Of a stretch of 64,000 bases of DNA, positions 17,125-26,375 are shown in pieces; within the stretch, counting starts at the first letter, position 1, and every line of letters starts with the position of its first letter. The position numbers and the translations under genes are program-made. The notes beneath the pieces were generated by a model, which saw only the letters and a list, made by a program, of their open reading frames with translations, did not search any database and was not told the origin of the DNA. The stretch is from Candidatus Poribacteria bacterium (lineage in GTDB: Bacteria > Poribacteria > WGA-4E > WGA-3G). The stretch covers positions 1 through 64,000 of the forward strand of contig JAPPFM010000018.1 of NCBI GenBank assembly GCA_028821605.1, in the 5' to 3' direction.

Positions 17125-18318
17125 ATGAAAGACAACAAACGAATCTTAACCCCAGAACTCGAAGAGATGGAAGTCTACGGCGAAACACGGGTCGGATGGG
17201 ATGAGCACACACCCGTCAATGAAACCGTTGATGCCAACGGAAACCCACCGCCCAGTAACAGAGGCTTCGGTGTGGCGGATCCCAACTCGCCGAAGCGTCG
17301 GGTCTATGATGACCCTGAAGTTGAGGCACTTCGCGGAAAACTGCGCGAACATAACGGCATTCGCGGACTTGAAATTTGCGAACCTCACGAAACCAAGAAA
17401 ATCGCTCGAATCTTCCACCGCGATGGCTTCGCTGTCGTCAAAGACCTTCTCAATGCCGAGCAGCTCGCGCGCTGGAGAGAAGGGTGTGCTGAAGCACTGC
17501 GCGATATTCTCTCCATACCGGGACCCGGGAACAGAAAATACACAGCCGAAACCGGACGGCTGCCACACCGCTATAGTTACGGCACCTCTTCCGCTTCAAG
17601 GCAGATGCTGCACCACTCTGCTTGGGCAAGCATGATTGACTTGCCGACGACCACGCCAATCGTCGCAGAAATTTTCGGCTCTTCAGATTATCGGGTCTGG
17701 GGTTCAGGTGGCGACCTCTGCCTCCCTGGTGCGATTGAGTACCAACACCTGCATGCCGATGGTAGAGATCCACAACACCTTTCTGAAGCACGTACTGCCC
17801 AAGCGGAACGACTCGGTGCTCAACTCCACAGAGACGACAACGGGAACCTTAACGTCCCGTCACAAAAACTGATTATGGAGATGACTCCACCGATGGTCAC
17901 CATTAATTTCATCATGTGCGATCTCACTTGGGAAAATGGACCGATCCGCCAGATTCCGGGGTCACACACTTTAGAACAAAACCCGCCGTCTCCGGCTGAC
18001 GAACCGGATTGGATGAAACACTCAACGCTCGTCGGTGCAACAGCGGGTTCTGGTGTGTTCCGAGATAATCGGGCATGGCACGGCGCAACCCCGAACCTCT
18101 CAAAAGAAATTCGTGCCCTACCAAACGTCGAGTACGCTGCGCCGTGGCGCACACAACACGGTTTCAGTAGGATTATGCCCCACGAAATCTGGGAGACCTT
18201 GACACCGTACGCCCAGAAATTGTGTGACTGGATTAAGGCGGATCCAGGTGTTTGGCCCCCCGGTGCCGGTATCATGCACCCGCTATCAAGTAAGCGTGCA
18301 GAAGCAGCAAAGGGATAG
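17125..18318 (+). CDS. PhyH-family dioxygenase
   Basis: This Fe(II)/2-oxoglutarate oxygenase has 397 residues. Residues 1-90 form a polar leader (GYG-like, SPKRRVYDDPE) unlike the usual start. The PhyH core begins at IFHRDGFAVVKDLLNAEQLARW. The proximal iron ligands are H210 and D212 (QHLHADG), and the distal His is in FRDNRAWHGATPNLS. It starts a four-gene plus-strand run in which PhyH and Gfo/Idh genes alternate. AAGGAG precedes the ATG by about 10 nt. Substrate unknown. Confidence 0.86.
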   Translation: MKDNKRILTPELEEMEVYGETRVGWDEHTPVNETVDANGNPPPSNRGFGVADPNSPKRRVYDDPEVEALRGKLREHNGIRGLEICEPHETKKIARIFHRDGFAVVKDLLNAEQLARWREGCAEALRDILSIPGPGNRKYTAETGRLPHRYSYGTSSASRQMLHHSAWASMIDLPTTTPIVAEIFGSSDYRVWGSGGDLCLPGAIEYQHLHADGRDPQHLSEARTAQAERLGAQLHRDDNGNLNVPSQKLIMEMTPPMVTINFIMCDLTWENGPIRQIPGSHTLEQNPPSPADEPDWMKHSTLVGATAGSGVFRDNRAWHGATPNLSKEIRALPNVEYAAPWRTQHGFSRIMPHEIWETLTPYAQKLCDWIKADPGVWPPGAGIMHPLSSKRAEAAKG

Positions 18319-18346
18319 GACAATCAAGTTAGGAGGAGATAACATA

Positions 18347-19387
18347 ATGTTAAATTGGGGCGTTATGGGCGCAGGCGGTATCGCTTATGTTTTTTGTAAT
18401 GGAATGCGTTTCACAGACAGCGGACAGATCCTTGCTGTTGCGAGTCGCACCCAATCTCGCATAGACAGACTCGTCAACGATTTCGGTATTCCGCGCCAAT
18501 ACAACGATTACGCTGATCTGTTGACGGATGATGATATTGATGCTGTCTACATTGCAACGATTCATCCACTTCACGCGGAGTGGGCGATAAAGTGCGCGGA
18601 AGCAGGAAAACATCTTCTCGTCGAGAAACCGATCAGCATGAATCACGCCGAAGCAGCGGCTATGGTAGACGCAGCACGCGAAAATGACGTGTTTCTCATG
18701 GAAGCCTTTATGTCCCGGTGCCACCCGCAGATCGCTAAAATGGTTGAACTGATACAAAATGGCACCATCGGCGAGGTCCAAGTCATTCGAGCGACGTTCG
18801 GTTACCGCTCAGGTTTCAATCCACAGAGTCGTATCTATAACCGTGAAATGGGGGGCGGCGGTATTCTCGACATTGGGTGTTATACTGCCTCAATGGCACG
18901 TAAAGTTGCAGGTGCAGCGGCAAACAAACTGTTTCTGAATCCTATTTCTGTAAAAGGGAACGGAAAAATCGGTCCCACAGGTGTTGACCAGATCGCAGCA
19001 GCGACCCTGAAATTTGAGAACGATATTATCGCTGAGATCATTTGCGCCGTTGAATGCAACTATGGCAGTAACGTCACCATCTACGGTACAGAGGGGACAC
19101 TAACAATCCCGAACCCGTGGCTACCATCATCGCCTTGCCGCGGTGCGCGGGAACCGCTACCGCTCGATACAACCTTTCCCGCAACGCAGCTGATCGTTCA
19201 ATCGGCCCAAAGTCGGGAAACGACTGAAGTGACGATACCCGTTGATAGGGATCTGTTTACTTATGAAGCCGATACCGTCGCCGCGCACATTCCGGACCGA
19301 CAGGCACCGGCGATGTCTTGGGACGACACGCTCGGTAACATGCAGCTGCTGGACGCTTGGTTGGCAGAGGTCGGTGTTGTTCATTGA
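18347..19387 (+). CDS. Gfo/Idh/MocA family oxidoreductase
   Basis: The NAD(P)-dependent dehydrogenase has an N-terminal Rossmann fold (GVMGAGGIAYVF) and the family motif EKPISM near residue 94. The C-terminal domain carries GGGGILDIGCYTASMARKVAG. Such enzymes oxidise cyclic sugars, inositols or sugar-like imines. The ATG at 18347 follows GGAGGAG by 8 nt; the longer frame from 18224 overlaps the previous gene and is rejected. It follows the PhyH gene by 28 nt, so the two are probably co-transcribed. Confidence 0.9.
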   Translation: MLNWGVMGAGGIAYVFCNGMRFTDSGQILAVASRTQSRIDRLVNDFGIPRQYNDYADLLTDDDIDAVYIATIHPLHAEWAIKCAEAGKHLLVEKPISMNHAEAAAMVDAARENDVFLMEAFMSRCHPQIAKMVELIQNGTIGEVQVIRATFGYRSGFNPQSRIYNREMGGGGILDIGCYTASMARKVAGAAANKLFLNPISVKGNGKIGPTGVDQIAAATLKFENDIIAEIICAVECNYGSNVTIYGTEGTLTIPNPWLPSSPCRGAREPLPLDTTFPATQLIVQSAQSRETTEVTIPVDRDLFTYEADTVAAHIPDRQAPAMSWDDTLGNMQLLDAWLAEVGVVH

Positions 19388-19434
19388 TATACACGCCAAT
19401 GTAGGATTGCACAATCATTCAGGAGTCAACACTG

Positions 19435-20646
19435 ATGGTCAAAGACGAACTTTTTCAGGAACGCGTCGTCCGGGTTGAAAAGCCGTCGGCGCATTTTACT
19501 CTGCTTCGCAACCCTAACGGAGAATTCCTTGGTGTTTCTGATACGAATGCACCGGCAGTCTTCGATTATGTAGACGACAAGGCAATATGGGAACAGGTCA
19601 AAGGTGCCAAAACTTATCGCCATGTCGTCTCTGGCATCCAACTTGAAGTGGAACCCGCCGATGCTGATGACGGCTGCTACTTGCGTCATAACGGAACGCC
19701 ACTTGAGAGTGATGGAAGTGGATCAAATGAAGGTGCGGTGTTTTATGCTGGACACGGTCCTGCACATCTACCGTCTGAGTCCCTGGAATCATTCAGACAG
19801 AATGGATGGGCTTGCTTGCCGTCCATCATCGCCCCTGATATTGTTGAAGAGTTAGAACGTGTGAGCTGCACCGGTCGCTGGGAAGAGGGAATTTATGATC
19901 GCAGTATTTCGCCTCTGAACCAAACTGCTGCGGTAGCAAAAATTGCAACGGAACCCGTCTCCTTGTGGTTGATGCGCCAATACATGGAAACCCAAGAAAT
20001 CCGTCTCGGACACTCCCCCAGTTTCGCTATACTCCCCAAAGATGACGGCAAACGAAACGTTCAAGGTTGGCACTCAGACTTCCCCTACCTCTGGGATATT
20101 GCTGGCAGTGAAGTCGTCAACCGAATCCCCGTTCACAAGGTCGATGGTTTGGTTATGGGGGTACAGCGTAACCTCTGCGTCTCGGAATTCCGTAAGGAGA
20201 ACGGAGCGACCTGTTTTAAACTCGGATCGCACGTCCGAGGCGAAGGTCCACCGGTAGAGTGGGGAAATGGAAATACCACAAGGCAAGAAGGGTACCGCGA
20301 AACCAGAGGATTGCCATACACTGGACCAGAAGCAGATGTCGTTGAAGCACCACCGGGCAGCTACATCGTTTACGACTCTCGAATTTGGCACCGCGCCGGT
20401 GTAAACCGCACACCCCATAAACGCGCAGCGATGTTGCAGGCGGTGATCCCGATGTACATTATGCCGTTCATGGATACAAGTCGTCCGTACAAGGATTTCA
20501 TCCACAGTGACTTCGTGGACGAACTGACACCACTTGAACAGAGGGAACTTGAGGCAATCATGGTAAATAAGATGGTCGGTCCAGCCGGACATCTGGCGAT
20601 TACCGTTGATGAGGAATTGACCGAGAAAATTCGTGGGACCCAGTAG
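19435..20646 (+). CDS. PhyH-family dioxygenase with N-terminal trefoil-like extension
   Basis: The PhyH core occupies residues 115-403, with iron ligands H213 and D215 (GWHSDFPYLW) and distal H319 (YDSRIWHRAGVNRT), followed by Arg residues for 2-oxoglutarate. The first 110 residues are unusual. The pattern HFTLLRNPNGEFLGVSD...AIWEQVKG...GIQLEVEP...CYLRHNG resembles a beta-trefoil or fascin-like strand pattern that could bind a ligand. The gene lies 47 nt after one Gfo/Idh gene and 24 nt before another. The extension may position the substrate; that is inference. Confidence 0.84.
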   Translation: MVKDELFQERVVRVEKPSAHFTLLRNPNGEFLGVSDTNAPAVFDYVDDKAIWEQVKGAKTYRHVVSGIQLEVEPADADDGCYLRHNGTPLESDGSGSNEGAVFYAGHGPAHLPSESLESFRQNGWACLPSIIAPDIVEELERVSCTGRWEEGIYDRSISPLNQTAAVAKIATEPVSLWLMRQYMETQEIRLGHSPSFAILPKDDGKRNVQGWHSDFPYLWDIAGSEVVNRIPVHKVDGLVMGVQRNLCVSEFRKENGATCFKLGSHVRGEGPPVEWGNGNTTRQEGYRETRGLPYTGPEADVVEAPPGSYIVYDSRIWHRAGVNRTPHKRAAMLQAVIPMYIMPFMDTSRPYKDFIHSDFVDELTPLEQRELEAIMVNKMVGPAGHLAITVDEELTEKIRGTQ

Positions 20647-20670
20647 GATCCGTGCGAAGGAGATAGATGA

Positions 20671-21885
20671 ATGCGGAAAGCCAAGATCGCGTCGGTAGGT
20701 TGTGGTTGGGTTGCAAAACGTTGGCACCTCCCCACAATCGCCGAATTGGCAAAAAGAGGGGATTTGGATTACGTCGCTGTTTGCGATGCAGATGCGGACA
20801 TCGCTCGCGAAGCCGGTGAGACGTACGGTCTACCCTATTATACAGATGTTGAGCAGATGTTGGAAAAGCACAGCGACATTGACGTTGTAGACATCAGCAC
20901 CGGCGACTATACACACCATCCGATCGCGAAGATGGTCGCTGAACACAAGATGCACCCCATCGTTGAAAAACCGATGGCACCGACCCTCGCGTGTTGTGAT
21001 GTGATAATAGATAGCTGCAGAAAAAACGGTGTGCACTTTGAAGTCGCCGAGAATTACTTTCGGATGCCGGGGGACAGAATCATCATAAAACTGATTCAGG
21101 AAGGTGTGCTTGGCGATATTATGCGAGTTCACTTTATCGAACCCTTTGGACGTAGGGAGTTCGTGCACGGTGCAGGAAAACCGCGAGGTATAGCGTCGCC
21201 CATCTCAACATTTACTTCGCATTCCGGTGTTTGCATTGACATGGGCGTTCACCGGATGTCCCAGATTCGATTTTATGCCCAAAGCGAGCCGAAAAGAATC
21301 ACTGGAATCACCAAGCAGTTCGTTCCCGGTCCCGACAGGGTTTACGAAGATTGGGGTCACGCGCTTATTGAATTTGAAAGCGGTGCCGTTGGTGTTTATG
21401 AGACCTCTCAGGTTGGCGAAGAAACGATTAAGTACAGACAGATTATGGGAACGAAAGGCGTAATAACAGACGTTGATTTCTGGACAGCCGATTTTCCGCT
21501 GCGTGCCCTCGTCAACGGTGAAATGAAAGACATTCCCATTGAAACGGAACGACACAAAGTTGACGGGGTTGATGTCCTTTCCAAAATCGTCGTGCATACC
21601 GATCCACAGATTGTTTATAAAAATCCTTTCAGAAATTATGCAATAGACGATTGGAATGTCGGAACTGCTGAGGAGATTATGACCATCGCAAGGGCGGCAC
21701 TCACAGGAGAGCCACCGGAGTACGGCATCGGGGGTCGGAAAGACGTGGAGATGTGCGTCGCGTTATACGAATCCTCACGGACGGGAATGATGCCCATCGA
21801 CCTTCCGATAACGAAAACGACCGGCTATGAGCAGATGGTTCACGATGAATTTCGCCAAAAATTTGGGCATGCCATTGACGAATAG
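20671..21885 (+). CDS. Gfo/Idh/MocA family oxidoreductase
   Basis: The 404-residue dehydrogenase has the Rossmann motif VGCGWVAKRWH, IVEKPMAPTL (EKP) near residue 100, and a C-terminal domain ending with substrate-loop residues (SHSGVCIDMGVHRMSQIRF). It is longer than the usual 330-380 residues. It follows the second PhyH gene by 24 nt with a GGAGATAG-like ribosome site and ends the cassette. The reaction is probably oxidation of a product of the PhyH step, but that is inference. Confidence 0.89.
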   Translation: MRKAKIASVGCGWVAKRWHLPTIAELAKRGDLDYVAVCDADADIAREAGETYGLPYYTDVEQMLEKHSDIDVVDISTGDYTHHPIAKMVAEHKMHPIVEKPMAPTLACCDVIIDSCRKNGVHFEVAENYFRMPGDRIIIKLIQEGVLGDIMRVHFIEPFGRREFVHGAGKPRGIASPISTFTSHSGVCIDMGVHRMSQIRFYAQSEPKRITGITKQFVPGPDRVYEDWGHALIEFESGAVGVYETSQVGEETIKYRQIMGTKGVITDVDFWTADFPLRALVNGEMKDIPIETERHKVDGVDVLSKIVVHTDPQIVYKNPFRNYAIDDWNVGTAEEIMTIARAALTGEPPEYGIGGRKDVEMCVALYESSRTGMMPIDLPITKTTGYEQMVHDEFRQKFGHAIDE

Positions 21886-22032
21886 AATCTATCCACAGCG
21901 TCAATTTCCCACAATCTAAGGTAGGATAATCCCCAACCACTGCAACATCGCTGCGAAATTACTTCCATGCTATTTGGTTAGTATCCAGACGCATCGTTTT
22001 ACTTGTCCTTCAGAGAAGATGAGAGGAAAACA

Positions 22033-22329
22033 ATGGAGATTAGCCTTGTTGTTATGATGATTTGGTGCGCTGCACTGCTTTGGTGCAGTCTCAAAGAGAC
22101 AGCGCGACACTTACAATTCGTTTTTACAGTGGTGTGCCTTTCCGGCGGTATTCTCTATTTCGTGTGGTATGATTTCGCAGGTGAATTCTTTTCCTTTAGA
22201 TTCTGGAGATTTAAATGGCACAGCTATGGAGAACACTTCCGTATCCTTTCCAGTCTCATCATATTTCTAACGATTGTTTATGGCGCACGCGTCTTTGGCA
22301 CTCGGATCGACAAAAGCGGAAAAAAATGA
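22033..22329 (+). CDS. Small membrane protein of unknown function
   Basis: The 98-residue product has three hydrophobic segments (LVVMMIWCAALLWCSLK, LQFVFTVVCLSGGILYFVWY, FRILSSLIIFLTIVYGARVFG) and a basic tail (GTRIDKSGKK), so it is likely an inner-membrane protein. The ATG at 22033 follows GAGAGGAAAACA; the earlier TTG at 22003 has no ribosome site. It follows the oxidoreductase cassette and precedes aroQ. No family is recognised. Confidence 0.6.
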   Translation: MEISLVVMMIWCAALLWCSLKETARHLQFVFTVVCLSGGILYFVWYDFAGEFFSFRFWRFKWHSYGEHFRILSSLIIFLTIVYGARVFGTRIDKSGKK

Positions 22330-22391
22330 ATGAACAGTAGATCGATCCATTCGATAAAACCTCAATCGGTCCGGTGGCACTATAAAAAGCC

Positions 22392-22420
22392 TTGCGAGTT
22401 TTTCTAATTGATTATATACT
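22392..22420 (+). promoter_or_regulatory. Candidate sigma70 promoter for aroQ
   Basis: TTGCGA (22392-22397) and TATACT (22415-22420) are separated by exactly 17 bp. The -10 lies 46 nt upstream of the aroQ ATG. Confidence 0.65.
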
Positions 22421-22465
22421 GCTTATGGTGATAAGGTAATACATCACGAAAAAGGAACCATACGC

Positions 22466-22918
22466 ATGAACATCCTCGTCCTACACGGACCAAATCTACA
22501 TCTGTTGGGAAAACGCCAGCCGGAGATTTACGGACACCAAACGTTATCCGACATCAACGCTACACTTGACCGGTACGCAGCGGCATCACCGCACGCGATT
22601 GTTCTCAAAATCTTCCAATCTAACCACGAAGGCGAACTCGTATCCATCATCGGGGACCATATCGACTGGGCAGATGGCATTCTGATTAACCCTGCTGCCT
22701 ATACACACACGAGCGTTGCCATCCGAGACGCGCTTTCTACTGTCGCACGACCCGTCATCGAGATCCACCTCTCTAACATTTACGCCCGCGAAGACTTTCG
22801 GCATCACTCTTATATATCAGCGGTTGCTGTTGGTGTCATCGGTGGCTTTGGAACGCATAGTTATACGCTCGCTCTTGAAGCAATGATCCAGATTTTGCAA
22901 GAAAATGTCACGGCATAA
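22466..22918 (+). CDS. aroQ: Type II 3-dehydroquinate dehydratase
   Basis: AroQ makes 3-dehydroshikimate from 3-dehydroquinate in the shikimate pathway. The 150-residue protein has the classical start MNILVLHGPNLHLLGKRQPEIYG with the catalytic Tyr, INPAAYTHTSVAIRDAL with the Asn/His pair, and EIHLSNIYAREDFRHHSYIS with the second His. It is followed by the aminotransferase gene after a 6-34 nt gap, depending on the start chosen. Dodecameric cytoplasmic enzyme in the family. Confidence 0.96.
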   Translation: MNILVLHGPNLHLLGKRQPEIYGHQTLSDINATLDRYAAASPHAIVLKIFQSNHEGELVSIIGDHIDWADGILINPAAYTHTSVAIRDALSTVARPVIEIHLSNIYAREDFRHHSYISAVAVGVIGGFGTHSYTLALEAMIQILQENVTA

Positions 22919-22951
22919 CAGAGTATGTCTACTACCTTAAGGAACACGTCT

Positions 22952-24097
22952 ATGGCACAAAACCCATTCATCCCTTTCAGTCGTCCTTGGATTGATGATA
23001 CCGAAATCGAAGCCGTTAGCCAAGTGCTCGCCTCCAAGTGGATTAGCACAGGCAACAGAGTGCGCGAATTTGAACGCGCCTTTGCTGAATACTTAGGTGT
23101 CAAGCACGCTATCGCCGTGAGTTCCTGCACCCACGCGCTGCATCTAAGTCTTGTTATAGCCGGTATCGGTAACGGCGACGAAGTCATCACAACGCCTTAT
23201 ACCTTCACTGCGACTGCTGAAGCAATCCGATACGTCGGTGCGAAGCCTGTGTTTGTGGACATCCATCCTGACACATTGAATATCGACACGAATAAAATCG
23301 AGCAGGCGATAACCCCGCGCACCAAGGCGATACTCCCCGTCCACATCGCAGGTATCGCATGCGATATGGATGCGCTACAAGACCTCTGTCAAAACCATAA
23401 CCTCGTTCTTATCGATGACGCAGCCCACGCGATTCCAACCGAGTACAAGGGGCAATCCATCGGCAACATCGGCGATCTGTCCGCTTTTAGTTTTTATGCG
23501 AATAAAAATCTAACGACAGGCGAAGGGGGTATGATTACCACCAATAGCGACGCATTCGCCGAACCGCTCCGGACAATGCGGCTCCACGGCATCAACAAAG
23601 ACGCTTGGGCACGCCAATCACAGCGCGATATCTGGCGGTACGACATTACCACTGAAGGTTATAAATACAACATGACCGACATCCAAGCGGCGATGGGGTT
23701 GTGTCAACTGATGAAACTCAACAAACAACATGAACGCCGCCGAAATTTCGCGCAGATTTACCAAACGGAACTGGCGAAGTTTCCACAAATAAGCACGCCT
23801 ATGGTCCCGGATAATCCTCGTGAGCATTCGTGGCACCTCTATATTATTCAACTCCAGAACGGCAACCGCGACAAATTTGTGGCATCCTTAAGCGAAGCGA
23901 ACATTGAATGCAGCGTCCACTATATTCCGTTACACCTCTTCGAGTTTTATCAGGAAAAATATGGCTACCGGGTCGGCGATTTCCCGTGTGCTGAGGCTGC
24001 ATTTGAACGCGTCGTGAGTTTGCCTCTCCATCCGGGATTGACCGATGGAGATATCCACACCGTGGTTGAGGCAGTAGGAAAGACTTTGGACGCATAA
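22952..24097 (+). CDS. DegT/DnrJ/EryC1/StrS family aminotransferase
   Basis: The PLP enzyme transaminates keto-sugars of nucleotide sugars or related compounds. Seen are FIPFSRPWIDDTEIEAV, VSSCTHALHLSL, TPYTFTATAEAI, DDAAHAI, the PLP-binding Lys in SFYANKNLTTGEGGMI (near residue 185 from this start), and HSWHLYII. The ATG at 22952 is preferred because AAGGAA lies 8 nt before it; an in-frame ATG at 22925 would add nine residues. The product could feed surface-sugar synthesis. The substrate cannot be told. Confidence 0.92.
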   Translation: MAQNPFIPFSRPWIDDTEIEAVSQVLASKWISTGNRVREFERAFAEYLGVKHAIAVSSCTHALHLSLVIAGIGNGDEVITTPYTFTATAEAIRYVGAKPVFVDIHPDTLNIDTNKIEQAITPRTKAILPVHIAGIACDMDALQDLCQNHNLVLIDDAAHAIPTEYKGQSIGNIGDLSAFSFYANKNLTTGEGGMITTNSDAFAEPLRTMRLHGINKDAWARQSQRDIWRYDITTEGYKYNMTDIQAAMGLCQLMKLNKQHERRRNFAQIYQTELAKFPQISTPMVPDNPREHSWHLYIIQLQNGNRDKFVASLSEANIECSVHYIPLHLFEFYQEKYGYRVGDFPCAEAAFERVVSLPLHPGLTDGDIHTVVEAVGKTLDA

Positions 24098-24128
24098 TCA
24101 GCCTTGGAACCTTATATTTATCGTACAG

Positions 24129-24698
24129 ATGAGAGAGACATCCAGTGCAGCAAACGCCAAACTTTATCAAATCATCCCCAGCGAGGTCTGTTTCTCCTGT
24201 GATGTCTGCTGCCGATTCTTGGAAGCAGACAGTCCCCTCGCACCCATCTTCACTAAAGCCGAGACGGAAAAAGTTATAGCGCACGGTGCCGATCCTACGC
24301 TGTTCCGCCCACAAGTAGATGGAAAAAGTGCACAGATTCGCCTAAAACCCCACAAAGATTTCTACATCTGCCCTTTTTTTGAGCCAGAGACAAGTCACTG
24401 TACCATCTATCCGATTCGGCCACTTGACTGCCAACTCTATCCGTTCGCCCTCATGTTCAGCGAGGATGGGAACGAAGTTGTGCTCGGTGTGGATACCCTT
24501 TGCCCGTTCGGTGAAGCACATCTCGAAACGGAAGCCTTCCAGCAACATATCCGTCACGTTATTGATTATGTCGAGTCCGAAGCGATTAGGGCAGAGATCA
24601 CCGCCAACTGGAGCCTCATCGGCGATTATCAAGACACTGTGAAAATTGTCCATACGTTAGCACAATTGACAGATGCGACTTCAACTGCTCACACTTAA
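24129..24698 (+). CDS. YkgJ-family cysteine-cluster (Fe-S) protein
   Basis: The 189-residue protein has the YkgJ cysteine pattern: CFSCDVCCRFLE, FYICPFFEPETSHCTIYPIRPLDCQLYPF and VDTLCPFGE. The spacing fits a metal- or Fe-S-binding site. The family is widespread and its biochemical role is not settled. Its last 26 nt overlap the start of the next gene, which argues for coupling with a DUF2156 protein. The start is ATG at 24129. Confidence 0.86.
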   Translation: MRETSSAANAKLYQIIPSEVCFSCDVCCRFLEADSPLAPIFTKAETEKVIAHGADPTLFRPQVDGKSAQIRLKPHKDFYICPFFEPETSHCTIYPIRPLDCQLYPFALMFSEDGNEVVLGVDTLCPFGEAHLETEAFQQHIRHVIDYVESEAIRAEITANWSLIGDYQDTVKIVHTLAQLTDATSTAHT

Positions 24699-25578
24699 CG
24701 AGAAACCAATTTTCGACGCATACGCACATCGGACATGCACACGCCTTTCAAGTTACGCCTTTACGCCGCTCTACGTATGGCGGGAGCATTTTCAGTTTTA
24801 CTGGACACTGCTAACGGACTATCTGTGCATTTTCGCAAAGCAGGGTGACGATTATTTCATGCCGATTCTGCCGATGCCGTATAAAATCGGAAACCGAGAC
24901 TACCTAAACGTCATCCATGAAGTGTATCAGTTCATGTTAGCATCGAATCGAAATCCACACATCGCTCGAATTGAAAACGTTCCAGAACAGATGCTCACTT
25001 TTTTTGAAAAGAACAGATTTCGTGGCACCTTGAAGGAAACCGAATACCTATATGAAACAGCAACGCTCAGTGAGTTAAGCGGGAATCGCTTCAAGAGCAA
25101 GCGGAATGCCTATAATGCTTTTATCGAGCGGTGTCCGTCGGCGACATTTAGTTCCTATCGCACCGCCGACAGTAATGCGTGCCTCGCACTTTATGACGCG
25201 TGGCACACCGCACGCATAGCAAAATGTGAAGACGAAGTCTATCGCGCGATGCTTGAGGATTCTCAATCAGCACACCGAATCGCGCTCACGCATGCAGAGG
25301 TGCTTGGACTTTTGGGTAGGGTTGTTCGTATTGATGGGGAAATGAAAGGCTATACCTTCGGATATCCACTCAACTCGGATACGTTCTGTGTCCTATTTGA
25401 GATCACGGACTTGAAAATAAAAGGGTTGGCGCAGTTTATCTATCGCGAATTCTGTAAGGAATTGATGGGTTCTTACAAGTGGATTAACGCTATGGACGAT
25501 TCAGGGTTAGAGAACCTAAAGCGTGTCAAACGTTCCTATCACCCTTGCCAACTGATTCGGTCATACAATATTGCCTGA
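24673..25578 (+). CDS. DUF2156 protein (PG lysyltransferase C-domain-like)
   Basis: The 301-residue protein resembles the cytoplasmic GNAT-like domain of phosphatidylglycerol lysyltransferases (DUF2156). The pattern includes SSYAFTPLYVWREHFQFYW, YLYETATLSELSGNRFKSKRNAYNAFIE, GYTFGYPL, FEITDLKIKGLAQFIYREF and YKWINAMDDSGLENLKRVKRSY. No transmembrane region is present, so it is the free-standing form. It overlaps the YkgJ gene by 26 nt. It may acylate a tRNA- or lipid-linked substrate; that is from the family, not seen here. Confidence 0.82.
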   Translation: MRLQLLTLNEKPIFDAYAHRTCTRLSSYAFTPLYVWREHFQFYWTLLTDYLCIFAKQGDDYFMPILPMPYKIGNRDYLNVIHEVYQFMLASNRNPHIARIENVPEQMLTFFEKNRFRGTLKETEYLYETATLSELSGNRFKSKRNAYNAFIERCPSATFSSYRTADSNACLALYDAWHTARIAKCEDEVYRAMLEDSQSAHRIALTHAEVLGLLGRVVRIDGEMKGYTFGYPLNSDTFCVLFEITDLKIKGLAQFIYREFCKELMGSYKWINAMDDSGLENLKRVKRSYHPCQLIRSYNIA

Positions 25579-25638
25579 CGGAAAGTAAGCGGGTCCACGA
25601 AAAGGAACATCAAGTACCTTGAGGAAACACCTACCTCA

Positions 25639-25661
25639 CTGAACCGCAAGGAAATTCAAAA
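25639..25661 (+). repeat. Dispersed leader repeat, copy B (ribosome-binding part)
   Basis: CTGAACCGCAAGG (25639-25651) repeats the tail of the leaders in front of tsaE and the gene at 55983. The AAGG lies 10 nt before the next ATG. The upstream block shared by the other two copies is not obvious here. Confidence 0.5.
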
Positions 25662-26375
25662 ATGAAACCAGCACTTATTTTCCTTAACGGCTACTACGAC
25701 AAACGGCATTTCGATTTTTACCGCCAAGAAATTGAAAAGGCAATAGAAAGCCATTCTCCGCTTATTTGTGCTGATGGAGGTATTAGAATATTCGACGAAC
25801 TAAATCAACGGGGAGATACATTGCTCATACCGGATGTTCTCATTGGTGATATGGACTCGGCTGAAGAGGTGGAAACAAAAGCAAAACATACCGTTCAGGA
25901 TTGGATTGGACAGACAGACAAAGATTACACCGATGGACAACTCGCTGTGGCTTACGCGCTGGAACAATCCAACTGCCGACACATCATTATTTACGGAGGT
26001 TTACCTCGTCCAGAAGCATACGAGACAGATCAGTTTCTTGGCAATCTAAAACTGATGCGCTTTGGACATTATCGAGTGTCCACAGGTGAGCCTTACGGTG
26101 CTGAAATGCGGGACCCGAAACAAACAATCCACTATGTCCTATCAGCAGTGCGTTTAACCCGAAAAAATAGGAACCTACAACGCGTCTCGCTCATCGCCGA
26201 AGCCAACAACGTTATCGTGGAAAGCAGCGAGAATTTACGATGGGATCTTGCGTCGCTACACATCCACCCCGACCTGACAAACGCACTTCGCAACGAATTT
26301 GTAGAAGGGGCGGAATGGGCAACGATCCAACTGGCAGATGGTTCTGATCCGGTCTACGTAATTCACAATTGGTAG
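25662..26375 (+). CDS. Thiamine pyrophosphokinase-like protein
   Basis: The 237-residue protein has the TPK motifs: CADGGI (residues 36-41), IGDMDS (61-66) and TDKDYTDGQLA (85-95), with IIIYGGLPRPEAYETDQFLGN after them. TPK transfers pyrophosphate from ATP to thiamine. The leader carries the dispersed GAACCGCAAGG box. The gene is convergent with the threonine dehydratase gene, and their 3' ends overlap by 13 nt. The N-domain motifs are strong; the C-domain substrate loop is less certain. Confidence 0.87.
   Translation: MKPALIFLNGYYDKRHFDFYRQEIEKAIESHSPLICADGGIRIFDELNQRGDTLLIPDVLIGDMDSAEEVETKAKHTVQDWIGQTDKDYTDGQLAVAYALEQSNCRHIIIYGGLPRPEAYETDQFLGNLKLMRFGHYRVSTGEPYGAEMRDPKQTIHYVLSAVRLTRKNRNLQRVSLIAEANNVIVESSENLRWDLASLHIHPDLTNALRNEFVEGAEWATIQLADGSDPVYVIHNW

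Noticed and set aside
20074-20727. 217-codon minus-strand frame opposite the PhyH gene
   Set aside because: The plus-strand PhyH and Gfo/Idh motifs are unambiguous; the antisense frame has no recognisable domain.
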